Origin: Geosiphon pyriformis
Taxonomy: Eukaryota > Glomeromycota > Glomeromycetes > Archaeosporales > Geosiphonaceae
Reading direction: 5' to 3'
Length of the DNA: 64,000 bases
Assembly: GCA_016748015.1 (NCBI GenBank)
Contig: JAAOMT010000127.1
Location: forward strand, 30,446-94,445
Shown here: positions 45,661 to 56,492 of the stretch, in pieces
Numbering within the stretch: the first letter of the stretch is position 1
Layout of the letters: every line of letters starts with the position of its first letter
Made by a program: the position numbers and the translations under genes
Notes under the pieces: generated by a model
The model's input: only the letters and a program-made list of their open reading frames with translations
Database searches by the model: none
What the model was told of the DNA's origin: nothing

Positions 45661-45921
45661 TGTCTCTTTTTTTGGCTCTGTAATTACTCTGGTTGGTTGA
45701 TCTAGATCTCTTCTATTTTTCTGATAAAGTATATTTTGGTAAATGATAAAATATTTTGATTGTTGTTTGATACTCTTTCATTCCATTTGAGATAAATTCT
45801 TCTTGAACTGTTGAGTGGTTATATAATGTTGAAGTTGTTGATATTTTTGTATGTTCATCTTTTGTTGTATTTTTTCATTGGTATTGTTCTGGTTTTGTTA
45901 TATTTTTGAATTGAAATGTCC

Positions 45922-46350
45922 TTAGATTTGTCTTATTCGCGACAAACCGTCAGCATTTCCATTGTCTTTTCCTTTCTTATAGTGTATAATATAAGTATAT
46001 TGTGATAGTGCCATTTTCCATCTGAATTGTCGGCCATCATCAAATTCTTGCTTTTGAAGTAACGTTAATTCTTTATAATCCATATATATATCAAACTTTT
46101 GGCTTAAGTATTCATTCCATTTCATGACTGCCCAATAGATTGCTAAATGTTCTAGTTCTGGTGTTCCATAGTTCTTTTTGGCTGGTGTTAGATCTCGGCT
46201 GGCATATATTACTGGATGTTCTTTGCTGTTTGGCCCCTTCTGAGATAGTACTGCTTCTAATGCTTGGCCAGATGCATTGGTAGTAATGATGAATGGTTTG
46301 TTGTGATCTGAGTAGATCAGTACTGGAGCTTTCTTTTCAGAATATTAAAA
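45922..46350 (-). pseudogene. RNase H domain of element B
   Basis: FIITTNASGQALEAVLSQKG (the first catalytic Asp appears as Asn), VIYASRDLTPAKKNY, PELEHLAIYWAVMKW and a closing GKDNGNADGLSR. It is one frame away from RT, with a shift near 46330. Confidence 0.8.
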
Positions 46351-46445
46351 GCTTCTTGTTGATTTTTTGTCCATTCATATTTGGTATTCTTGGTTTGCAG
46401 ATTATTGAGCAGTTGAGCTATCTTTGAAAAGTTTTTTATAAAGCA

Positions 46446-47100
46446 TTAATAATAGCTTGTGAATCCCAAGAATGATTTCAATTCAGTTATATTGGTTGGC
46501 ACTGGAAAGTTCTTTACTATCTTTATTTTCTCTGGATTTGTTTTAATGCTGTCTTTGCTGACTATGTGTCCCAAAAATTTTAGTTTTGTCTTGCCAAAAA
46601 AGCACTTTGTTGCATTTAACTTTAGCCCTGCTCTTTTTAGTCTTTTAAACACTTGTTGAAAATAATAAAGATAATCATCAAATGTTTTTGAAAATACATT
46701 GGTGTTGTCCAAGTATACAACTACTGATTTCTACAATAAGTCAGTATAGACAATTTCTATTAGCCATTGAAAAGTGGCTGGTGCATTGGTTAAACCGAAT
46801 GGCATTACTTCAAATTCGAAATTCCTTTTTTTTGTGGTGAATACTGTCTTCTCTTTGTCAGCTAGATCCATGGCCACTTGTCAGTAACCACTGTTCAAGT
46901 CTAATGTTGAGAACCATTTGTTCTTACCAAAAGCATTAAATAATTCCTGTATCTGTGGAGTTGAATAGCTGTCTCCACGAGTTACACCATTGAGTTTCCT
47001 GTAGTCCATACAAAATCAGATCTTTTCATTTTTCTTATGGACGAGTACCACTGGTGATGACCATGGGCTCATTGATGGCTGAATTAGCCCATTGTCAAGC
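46446..47100 (-). pseudogene. Reverse transcriptase of element B
   Basis: It begins inside the long dUTPase frame (WSSPVVLVHKKNEK). After a TGA at 47016 (Arg expected) it continues with FCMDYRKLNGV, STLDLNSGY, MPFGLTNAPATFQ and VVVYLDNTNVFSK. As in A, motif C reads YLDN rather than YLDD. The thumb includes GHIVSKDSIKTNPEK and FLGFTSYY. Stops at 46878 and 46730 fit Trp positions. Confidence 0.88.
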
Positions 47101-48398
47101 ATTCGGATTATCTCTTGATGAATAATCTTGTGGCTGGCTGGTGACACTCTGTATGCTCTTTGTTTAATTGGCATTGCATCTCCAGTCTTAATCTGATGCT
47201 GGATGATATCAGTTCGGCCAAACTCATTTTCACTGGCAAAGATGTCATTGAACTGGTTGAGCAACATCTTGAGTTGCATATGTTGGAGTGGATCTAAGTT
47301 TCTCATGTTCATTTGTTCCAATTGTTCTGGTTGGAGCAAATAATATTCACTTCGTCCATATATTGTTTGTGATATAATATCAACATATCCACAAAGTTGT
47401 GAAAAGTCTGGAATGGAATTTGGTAGTTGATCCTCTATTTCAGTGCTTAAGTATCCAATGATGGTTCTGGTTGGTATTACTATGACATTTTCTGTGTTGT
47501 TGTAGATGAAAATTTTGATGTGGCTGTGATCTTTGGCTGGTATGTGAAAATTGATGAATCCAACTTCTCCTAATTCACAAAGACTGGCTTCTGCTTCAAA
47601 AATTTGTGCTTGGTCTTTTTCCTTCCTTTTTATTGCTAGCATGTACTGATTATATAGTGGAATGAAAATAGCTTGACCAGTTGAGATAATTTTTCCTTGG
47701 CCAACAATTTTTTCCTCCGCCATATTAACTGGTACATCTATTCTACCTGTTAATCCAAATTTCTGTATTCCTCTCGCTGTTATTCCCAATTCCTCCCTTT
47801 TTCCCACTGATACTAACTGAGTTACTCTAACCAGAGGCAGGAATATTGTCTGTGCTATCTTTTTGTTGGGCTCTATTATATAGGCCTTTTCTGAGTCATT
47901 TTGTAGCATAGTGATGATATTTCCTACATATCCTGCATCAATTATTCCTCCTTTTATATTAATCCCCCTTTTTGCTAAACTATTCCTAGATGCTAATTGA
48001 ACCATTGTTGTTGCCGGAATTTCTAGTGCTACTTTCAGATCAATGCAAGTGCATGAATGTGGTTCCAATTTGATGGCATTTTTTCCTGGATATCTCAGAT
48101 CAAACCCTGCATCAGTATCATGTACACGTTCTGGCATAATACCTTCCCCATTGTCACTATACCATTTTAACTCTTGTTCCTTGGAGAGATCTGGTAGTGC
48201 AATGTATTGTTCGTAGTTTAAATCGGAGTTTGAATCTAAGTTGAAATCGGTATTGTTGTTGTTGCCATATTGAATGGAGCTAAAACTGGTGTTTTTGTCA
48301 TCATCATTGTTGGAGTTTAAATCAGGATTGAAAATCAATTCTGATTCTGATGCACATCTGCTGATTGGTTCTTCCTCTTCAGGGATTGTATAGATCAT
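47016..48398 (-). CDS. dUTPase plus linker and RT start, element B
   Basis: A 460-codon open frame. An acidic Asn/Asp-rich leader precedes the dUTPase motifs DAGFDLRYPG, ASRNSLAKRG, GIIDAGYVGNI, NKKIAQTI and FGLTGRI. The conserved Asp and Tyr of motif 3 are present, so catalysis is plausible. A beta-rich linker (NNTENVIVIPTRTIIGYLS) and the RT N-terminus follow. Upstream, CQHC and CDEC continue the Cys-rich region. Confidence 0.9.
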   Translation of the reverse strand: MIYTIPEEEEPISRCASESELIFNPDLNSNNDDDKNTSFSSIQYGNNNNTDFNLDSNSDLNYEQYIALPDLSKEQELKWYSDNGEGIMPERVHDTDAGFDLRYPGKNAIKLEPHSCTCIDLKVALEIPATTMVQLASRNSLAKRGINIKGGIIDAGYVGNIITMLQNDSEKAYIIEPNKKIAQTIFLPLVRVTQLVSVGKREELGITARGIQKFGLTGRIDVPVNMAEEKIVGQGKIISTGQAIFIPLYNQYMLAIKRKEKDQAQIFEAEASLCELGEVGFINFHIPAKDHSHIKIFIYNNTENVIVIPTRTIIGYLSTEIEDQLPNSIPDFSQLCGYVDIISQTIYGRSEYYLLQPEQLEQMNMRNLDPLQHMQLKMLLNQFNDIFASENEFGRTDIIQHQIKTGDAMPIKQRAYRVSPASHKIIHQEIIRMLDNGLIQPSMSPWSSPVVLVHKKNEKI

Positions 48399-48429
48399 GT
48401 GTGGTGGTGGATTGTAAATGAGGTCACAC

Positions 48430-49030
48430 TCATCACAATACTAAAAGTCACAGAGAATTAGGCAATGTTGACATAGTCGAGCGTTCAACTGCTCTAACTG
48501 TTGTTCTTGTTCTTCCCTTGTGAGTGCTAATTCTTGGTAGTGTTTGTGAAATTGTTCTGGATCCAGAAGATTTATGATGGGTTCTGCATCCCAGTCAAGC
48601 TCTAAAGGTTCTGAAAGGTTGTCTTTGATTGTTTTTATTTCCTCAGGCAACGTCCCTTCAATTTTGGCAAGTGCCATTTGCCAAATTTTGTTGTTGTTAT
48701 GTAGACAACTATCCAGTTGCTGCACAGCTCTTCTCCAGGCTGCTTTTATTGGGGTTCCTTTCCTTATTCAGTCATTTATTAGAATCATGTATTAACACAA
48801 TGCGTCGCACATTCCTCTACATCTTGGGATGTTGTTCCATATTTCTTCATCCAGCAGAGTCTCCCCACAAGTGAGACAAGGTTGGTTATCCCATTTTCCT
48901 TGCCTCTTTGGTCATCCAAAGTGTTTGAGCAAGCATGGATGACAGTAGAGCTTTGTTGCAGTGTGGTATTCCTCATCCTTGCCATAGCATGCACCCATTA
49001 ATGACAGTTTCTTGCCACAATCAACGCATA
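48430..49030 (-). pseudogene. Cys-rich domain between protease and dUTPase (B)
   Basis: In order: ICVDCGKKLSLMGACYG, LYCHPCLLKHF, PKRQGKWDNQPCLTCGE, CRGMCDALC, RKGTPIKAAWRRAV, then an alpha-helical Gln/Glu-rich part (48441-48725) and CQHCLILCDF. This parallels 2896-3690 in A. Stops fall at Trp- and Gln-like positions. Confidence 0.7.
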
Positions 49031-49319
49031 TCAGTTTGGATCAGTGATAGGTTGATGGTTGTTGTTAACCATAGGTGTATGGGATATAAGTGTTGTTGGC
49101 TTAAGTGTTTTCTTCCTCCCTCTTTTTCCCTTTTCCCTTTTTTTCTTTGTTTTCTTCCTATTCTCAGCTTGAAGTCGGTTTATTCTCGTCGTTGTCAGTC
49201 CATGTCAAATCATCAGTTTTCCAGGTAAGTTTTTCTTTTTGTTTCCCTTTTTCATTGTCGTTGTCATCTCAGGGGAGTATTGGCAGCAGTTTGTTGTGTT
49301 TTTTATCAGCCCACAACAC

Positions 49320-49870
49320 TTAGTAGGCTTCCCAGGTAGGTTTCTCTTTCTTCTCCTCCAGTTCAATCAATAGTTTCTCTCTTGGAAGAGTCTTAAAGTG
49401 GCCACACATGGCTGGTACACGTATGTGTTGGCCCTGATATGTTAGCTGAAGTTCCTGGGTGTTCCAGTCTAATGTCACGTTGACTTTGGATAACCAGTCA
49501 TTACCAACAAGAGCTTGGTATTGAGTGGCTTCCATCACTAGAACTTTAATGGGAGTCATGATACTATTGACTTTGAAAGAAAAGTTGTCAATTTCGCTGA
49601 TTAGAGTTTTGGTCGCTCCATTAGCTGTGATGATTTTGGCACTGGCAGCTCAATTAACTTGGCAACCTAATTGATCCATGAGTTGTCATGTGATGATGCT
49701 GCCTGCTAAACCACTGTCAAGGATCAATTTGATGAATTGTCCCTTGACTTTGGCATCAGTGTACATCACGGTGATTGGTTTGGCTTCAAGAGTGGCTCCA
49801 CTAAATAATGGTATTGCAGCTGTTTCTTCAAATTCGAATGAGAAGATAGCAGCCAAGGACTTGTCTTTAG
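49320..49870 (-). pseudogene. Aspartic protease of element B
   Basis: AKVKGQFIKLILDSGLAGSIIT gives the active-site DSG, followed by MTPIKVLVMEATQYQALVGNDWL, nearly the same as in A. A TAA near 49650 interrupts it. The frame 49320-49559 is open. Confidence 0.82.
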
Positions 49871-49999
49871 TGATAGTAGCAGATGGGATATTACTGATGA
49901 GTGGTTGTTTTTGGGCGAATGTTGGGTTATTGGTTGAGGTGTCTTCTGTGGTGACCAGAAGACTTAAATAATTCTGAGAATTTGGATTCTGGGTTTGAC

Positions 50000-52133
50000 T
50001 GGTACCTGAATTTTACTGGTGTAATCCAGATGGTTGCTGTGAAAAACTGGAGATCAGTTGATGGACTACCATTGCCGATCTCCAGCTCTGTTGAGTCATT
50101 TTTGGTCTTTGGGTTCCATTGGGTGGTAAGCTTTGGGGCAGTGTTTGGATTTGTTAAGGTTGATAGATTATTTGTGACTGCAGTTGTTGATAAACCACTT
50201 GTGGCTACAGTTGATAGATTGAAGCTTGATACACCGGAGACTGATAGATTAATGACTGCATCACTGGTAGGTAAGTGAGTTGGTTTTGATTTGGGTACTG
50301 ATTCAGAGTTTGGAACTGGCAATTGGGGTTTCAATATTGATTTCCTGATTGTTGGTTATTTAATTACTGGTAACAGTCAATTTGAATATGTCCTTGTTTA
50401 CCACAATAGTGGCAGATATGTGTTTCCAGTTGTCACTGTTGATTGGTCAATGAAGATAAATGTGGCTGATTTTGGGCACAATTAGAATTTCCTTGATTAT
50501 TGCGTCATTGTAGAGACTGATAAATGGTGTAATTGTCAGCTAAGTATTCTTCCAATCTCTTATTAATTGATTTACTGAACTTCTCCAATTTGGAATCCAA
50601 TTCAGATGATCTGTTTATTACTAGATTAACAGCTTGGGTATGGTTAGCCTCTGACTCAGTGGATTCAAAATCTCTGGCACGTGTAACTGTGTCTTGAAGG
50701 GTGCCTGGATGCAATGGATGTATATGTTGCAAGATACTGCTGCACAGGCCATGGATAAACTGATTGAGTATCTGTGATGCTGTGAAATAGTTGGTGTTAA
50801 TTGCTTGAATTTGGCGCAGGTTTCAATGGAAGTGTCCCAAGTAAGTGGTAACTGCTTCAGTTTCTCTTTGTTTTATGATGGTGAATGTATTGACTAGGCA
50901 ATTGATGCTGTTATTGTTGCTGAAGTATTTTAGGAATTCCGCTTTGAAAGCATTGAAATCTTGAGGTTTATTAACCAAGCTCTGATACCATAAATTGGCA
51001 GTATCCTTGAGAAAGTAGAGAATGGCTTGCATTGCTCAAGTGTCATTCCATCCATTGGCTACTATGGCCTTTTCTACATCATTCAGCCATACTTGAGTGT
51101 CATTTTCTTCACCAGTAAAGTTGTTAAGTTTTGCGATTGGTGTGTAGGCCATTGGATCTAAGTTAGGTGGTTGTGGTGGCTATTGGAGCAGTTGTTGTTG
51201 TCTTGGCTGCTGGGGTGGTAGTTGAAGTGGCTGCTGTATGGGTTTGGCTATGGAATTAATCGGTGGTTGATCGATGATAATTACCAGAGGTAAGTTTTGC
51301 TGATTAATTAATTCGGGGTTTGGATTGTTCTGCCTTTGATGATTTGGAGTTTCAATTTCCGAATTTTCTAGATTTAGATTTTGCTGAGTTTGAAAATTCG
51401 GGGTTTCAACTTCTGGGTTTTCAGTAATCGGGTGCTGGTAAGTGAATTCTTGGTCCTCTGATTTTTTTTCCTCTTTTTCTGATTCTGCTGCTTCTCACAA
51501 ATCAGAGATTCCGAAATCTGGTGGAGGTGGTGGTAATCGAAGTCCTGATGGAGTTAATGATTGCGAATTAAATCTCTCAAAGTATTTGCCATATGGTCCT
51601 AATAATTCTGTTTTCTTTTGTCTACTTTGGAATAGGAATTGTCCAAATGCTGATGTCACAATTGATGGGAACGTGTCTGTTGATGATATGTGGATGGCAC
51701 TTTTAGGTGTATAGTGGTAAGATGGGTTGCTTAGGGATTCAATTCTGTTTTTCTTTCAAGTAGGCAGCTGTATTTTTCTGGGTGTTACTGCTGGTGTTTG
51801 TAATTTTCCCTTGTCTTTACTAGTGTATGTAATTGGATATCTTTGTTGAGTGTGATGTTCAATTTCTTTGTTGATTTCAGTAATGATGGATGCGAAATTA
51901 TGATTTGTTGGTAGGTTGGTGTTTTGAATTAATTCTTTATAGAAAGTTTCTCTTGCTGATTCAGTATTCACTGGTGTTCCTAATAAAGAGAAAATCTTTT
52001 CATTGATGTAGAAATTGAAGGCTGATTTAGTAGATATATGATTGTAATTTAATCCCAAGTATTGACAATAGTGTTGAAATAAAAATTTTGCAAATCCTAA
52101 ATGGTTTGCTCCTATATTTTCTGATTCTGCCAC
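50000..52133 (-). pseudogene. gag: Gag of element B
   Basis: The N-terminal block is 51756-52133 (125 residues). A Pro/Gln-rich linker (~51180-51450) follows, then the capsid core (AILYFLKDTANLWYQSL, FKAEFLKYFSNNN; 50823-51032), a helical block at 50505-50732 and the zinc knuckle CHYCGKQGHIQIDC (~50376-50417). Stops separate the blocks. Confidence 0.83.
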
Positions 52134-52176
52134 TTTTGGTTTGGTGTCGTTGGTGCTGGTTCTCTGTAGAATTATA

Positions 52177-52193
52177 CCTCACAGGGAGCACCA
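52177..52193 (-). other. Primer-binding site of element B
   Basis: Plus strand CCTCACAGGGAGCACCA lies two bases before the LTR. It equals the 3' end of a tRNA ending GGGAGCACCA; the tRNA was not identified. Confidence 0.7.
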
Positions 52194-52195
52194 AA

Positions 52196-53068
52196 TGTTA
52201 CAGGTGATTATTTCTACTGTTGGATTAAATAACAAACCCGTAACTTGGTGCTCAAAAGCTACTTCCATTGATGATGTTCTGCAAGTGTTGTATTTGAAGG
52301 TTTTGATAGAGTCCTTTGTATAATAAACAGAGATTCAACAGTGTCAATGGTAGATGTATCTTTCTAAGAGTTTTCCCAATTTTTTTCTCAGCGTGGTGGC
52401 TGGATTTAGTCTGGCAGTCATGCCCTTCTGGTAAGCTATCTGATAATATATAAAATCCTACTCTTATTTCTGGGTCTTTTACCAGGCTATCCTTGACGTC
52501 AATAACTCAGCGCTTAATCTTTTAATCAATTAGTATACCACAATAAAATCAAAGAAGAAAGAAAATAAAATAAAGAAAATAAAATAAAGAGAAATAGAGA
52601 AAAGAAGCCAAGGCAATTTGGTATGTTAGTATCTTGTCAATAGCTGTAATCAAGAGCTATTGTTCCAGTGTGGTTAAGTATCAATTACTATCAACATGAA
52701 GTGTTGATAGGAAGGAGTGGATTGCAATATAAAATAATTATTTATTTGATGATTGTGTTTCTGAGCTAAGAATTCTGTCGTATTGATTCTGTCTTTTCTG
52801 TTTCTAACTCTACTGCTATATATACATAATTGAAATTTCTTAATTCCTTAATTCTTCACAACAGGAATCCTGGAATTCCTGAAATCCTGCAATTCCTATG
52901 TGAGGAATCCTGGAATTCTGGAATCCTGCAATTCCTCGTTGGGGAATCCTGAAATTCCTGGAATCCTGCAATTCCTGAAAGGAATCCTGGAATTCCACAT
53001 TTTATTATGCCTACTTCTGATTGGCTAATAATCATGCTAATATATTTCCTATATTTCTATGAGTAACA
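52196..53068 (-). repeat. 5' LTR of element B
   Basis: 873 bp, TGTTACAGG...GAGTAACA on the plus strand. It includes the 39-40-bp tandem array at ~52862-52998 and a purine-rich run (~52545-52605). Confidence 0.92.
52862..52998 (-). repeat. 39-40-bp GGAATCC/GGAATTCC array in U3 of LTR B
   Basis: AATCCTG occurs at 52866, 52883, 52906, 52922, 52945, 52962 and 52983, i.e. a 17/23 alternation making a ~40-bp unit. The other LTR has the same array. Confidence 0.8.
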
Positions 53069-54086
53069 TTGAGTAGAAAAACCAATCCAAAGTTATGAAA
53101 AAACATGACCAAAACATGACATAACACAGAATAGCATGCAATAATGTTGAATAATATGTTATAACTTAGAATAACACAGGATAATGCGTTATAACATAGG
53201 ATAACACAAAATAACATGTAATAACACCAAATAACATGTTATAACATAGGATAACTAGTAATAACATAGAAAAACAAAGCAATTACAGAAATAGCAAAGC
53301 AATAGTTAGCAATAACAGAACAATCAGAAGCAATTCTGTAGAACAAAAAGAATGTATAAAATAAATGGCTGTAGAAGTTAAAAAAACATCCAGAGAGAAA
53401 ATTAGACTTTCAAAAGTCAATTAAACTCTCAGAGTCAATTAGACTTGTAGGTCATAATTATTAAATACTTTTCCTTTCAAAAATAATTGCTATCAACCAA
53501 AATGAAATTATATCAATAAAATATCCCTTTAATTCTTCAAATTCATGTTATTATTTACTACTTAACCTGCTGGCACAATAGCTCTTGATCACGGCTATTG
53601 ACAGGACACTTATTTCTTATTTTTATTTTCTTTATTTTCTTTATTTTTTTTTATTTTTTTTTATTTTTTTTTATTTTCTTTTTTTATTTTTTTTTTTCTC
53701 TTGTGAAGTGACAACATAGGAAAATAAACTGTCTGGGAATAGACTTCGTGATAGCCTGGTAAAAGAGGAAGGCTCCTCCTAAGTTTTGGATATTAATATT
53801 ATCTTGATAGCTTACTAGAAGAGCGAAAAGACAATGCCAGACCCTAACAACTGTGCTTGTTAGCTTGGAAAAGAAAGTTCACATTTATGGAAAATGTTGC
53901 AATCAACAAAAGACAAACTCTGTGCCTTATAACCAAAGAACTCAATGGGTAAAATCACATCCAGGAATAGACCTTCAAAGACTGATAATCAAGACTAAGC
54001 CAACAAAATTACGCGGAAGACGCATTATCAATAATTGAGAGCACTAAATGTTACCATTTTTCATACTCACCAAGTTTACCTGTAAC
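53069..54086 (+). repeat. 3' LTR of element C
   Basis: It matches 39187-40187 but lacks the first TGTTATC, where element B abuts. Decamer array at 53121-53280. It ends TGTAACA followed by GCAG. Confidence 0.87.
53121..53280 (+). repeat. 16 x 10-bp ATAAC array in C 3' LTR
   Basis: Decamers such as ATAACACAGA, ATAACTTAGA and ATAACATAGG in perfect 10-bp register. It has the same unit count and order as 39238-39397. Confidence 0.87.
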
Positions 54087-56470
54087 AGCAGCCAATGCTG
54101 CCATGTTTTTGGATGATTTCTCTTCGGCCAGTAAGTTTTTGGATCTGAAAGCTATGTGAAACATTATTCGCAAAATCATGGTTCTCTCAGCAAATAGAAC
54201 ATTTAAAAAAAGGTGGTTTAAAAGTTTTGAAGATGTTTTTACCAAGGTGTCTTCCAGATTTCATAAGCTGAAATTGCTAGTTTCTAAATTGGTTAAGGCT
54301 TTGCATTTGGTCTCTAGTGATAATTTTGCTTTTTTGCTGGAGGTATGAAACAGGCTCAATTCTGCTGGTGCATCAGCAGTGAAATCTTTTTTTTTCTTAG
54401 ATTCTAATTTTGGTCTTATTTGTTCTGCACTGGCCAAGGCAAGAAAGTTGTACCACTCTTCCAAATTGCTGGAATTCAGACATGCTGAGGAGTCTTCTAT
54501 TAAGCAGACTATTAATAAAAAATGGAAAGTTTTGAGTTGGACAAAGGCCATATCATCAGAAATGTGTTGGAGTGTTCTTTTTGCAAAGTGGTATTAGACT
54601 ATTTGGTTGTGGATGATGAGCTGGTCTTGGAGCCTGAGTTGGTCAAGTTTAAGATGGATGTGATAATAGAGGGATGAACTAGGAAGCGTGGGGTGGTGAC
54701 TAATATCTCGGATGATTAGATTTGTCAATATCAGCCCTTGGATTATGTCTTTAATGATGTTTTTTCTAACATTATGAGCTCGATTGGTTTTGATGAGATG
54801 TTTGCTGTGGTATTGAATCTGCCTGATGGGAAAGCAGCTGGTTTTTCTGGCATCTCGAATGAATTATGGAAGTGCTGTGACAAGTCAGTTTTAGATATGC
54901 TTTTGGTGCTCTTAAATTGTTGTTTGGTTTGTGAGTTTGTTTCTGGTCCTTAGAGAGAAGCCTGGATTTCGATGATTTCTAAACCATATGAGTGGAAGGG
55001 TGTTCTTACAAACACCCATCTCATTGCATTGATAGAAATGGCCCACAAAATCCTTTCCAAGATTCTCTCAAACAGAATTTCTTCAGCTTGCAGCACTTTT
55101 GATATTCTTCGTGAAGACAACTTCTCTGTCTTGAAAAGTACATCAATACAATCTCCCATTTTTGCCATTGGTTCTGTGATTGAGAATGCTTTAGAAAAAA
55201 ACCAGGAGCTGTGACTGGTGTTACAAAACATGCATAAGGCCTATGATTCTGTTGGGTGAATTCATCTCAAGAGAAGCTTAGTTAGAATCAAGATGTGTAA
55301 CAGGTTCATTAGATTTTTTGGTGGGATTTACAATGGTTGTGTTAACAGAGTGATGACAGACTTTGATTTAACTGATGGATATTGTGTTTATGATAGTTTA
55401 GATCAGGAAGAAGTCTTCTCACCTCTTTTCTGGCACATTTTCTATGATTCACTTTTGTGTGAGGTCAAGAGACAGAAGAGTGTGTGTGGGTACAGGTTGA
55501 ATTTTTATTTTGTTTCCAAAAATGGCCAGACAAAGTTTCAAGCTGAGTTGATGTTATTTTTCGCTGCAAGTGCTTTTGTTGATAATACCATTTGGATAAA
55601 TAGTAGCCAGACTGCTACACAACACATTTTCAACATTGCTGGTGAATTTTTTAGATTTAATAACATTTTCATAAACAATGACAAAACTGTGACCATTTCC
55701 ATTAATTGTTAGGTAGTATTTCCACATCTGACTATCAGTAGCGTACCAATTTCTATTACAAAGAAAGAAGAACCTCATCATTATCTGAGTATTTTTTTAT
55801 CGACTAAGGGCTTGTTAAAGCCCAGTTTGGCTAAGGCTCATTTGAATGTGCATTTTTTTGTTAATCTTGTTCTGAAAAAGGCAATCTCAGATAAGCAGTT
55901 TGCTTATTTGGTGTCGGCTGTCCTGTTTCCAATTATTGGCTACAGAACTCAGTTTAGTTATGTTTATTTCAGTGTGTGTAATAAGTGGGATGCTCTAATC
56001 TACAAATGTTTGAAGTCTAAATCTGGTCTCTTTCATGATTTCTCCAGTAATGTACTTTATCATCCATCCCTATACAATTTGAAATTTTTTGAGCAAATTC
56101 AGGCTGAGAGCAAATCTGCTTTTGCAATTTTTTTTGCAAATTCGGCTGAAATTTTAAGTTGGTTGTTTTCTCACAGATTTCATGATCTTCAAGTTCTTAG
56201 CCAGAACCCTCGTTACTCTTTACAGTTTCCATTTTGTGTTAGAATAAATTTTTTAAACAATTTTTTGGCTGGTATGGTCTGTATTTTTTCTGGGTGTGAT
56301 TTGTCTTTGGGTGGCTCTCTGGTCAGTGCTTTTTGTCTTTGTGGTGAAACTCTTTTGTCTTTTGTTCTTAGTGAGCCTGTTTATTGTAAATATGTCACTT
56401 TCTTTTGGCATTATGGTGTTGCTTTCATGGAGCAATTGCATGACCGGAATGATGTTGTTTTTGATTAAAG
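54087..56470 (+). pseudogene. RT region of L3 ORF2, 3' of the insertion
   Basis: It continues the endonuclease-RT linker (ANAAMFLDDFSS; L1: ANATIFSNEF). Then come LPDGKAAGFSGISNELW, LVLQNMHKAYDSVG (Asp to Asn), SLDQEEVFSPLFWHIFYD and AFVDNTIWINSS (second catalytic Asp to Asn), with VCNKWDALIYKCLKSKSGL after. TGA at 55213 and 55258 sit at Trp positions of L1. Dead RT. Confidence 0.85.
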
Positions 56471-56492
56471 AACATTCAAACATTAGAAGTGG

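Larger units (their letters stand above)
42906..53068 (-). mobile_element. Ty3/Gypsy LTR retrotransposon B, full length
   Basis: 10,163 bp with two 873-bp LTRs. Internal order on the minus strand: primer-binding site, gag, PR, Cys-rich domain, dUTPase, RT, RNase H, IN, third ORF, purine tract. It has the same architecture as A but is clearly diverged. Stops and frameshifts break it. No matching target duplication was found. Its right end abuts the 3' LTR of C, which lacks its first ~7 bases. Confidence 0.92.
39180..54086 (+). mobile_element. LTR retrotransposon C with nested insertions
   Basis: LTRs at 39180-40187 and 53069-54086 flank a reduced internal region: primer-binding site at 40190, an 89-bp tandem array, a solo A-family LTR, a dUTPase remnant and a purine-rich end. 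The 3' side is interrupted by element B (42906-53068). The outer flanks carry a 4-bp target duplication (ACAG, GCAG with one transition). No pol genes of its own survive beyond the dUTPase start. Confidence 0.8.

Noticed and set aside
53032-53217. Cys/Tyr/Leu-rich periodic peptide frame in LTR C (minus strand)
   Set aside because: It is a translation of the 10-bp ATAAC array and has no independent coding signal.
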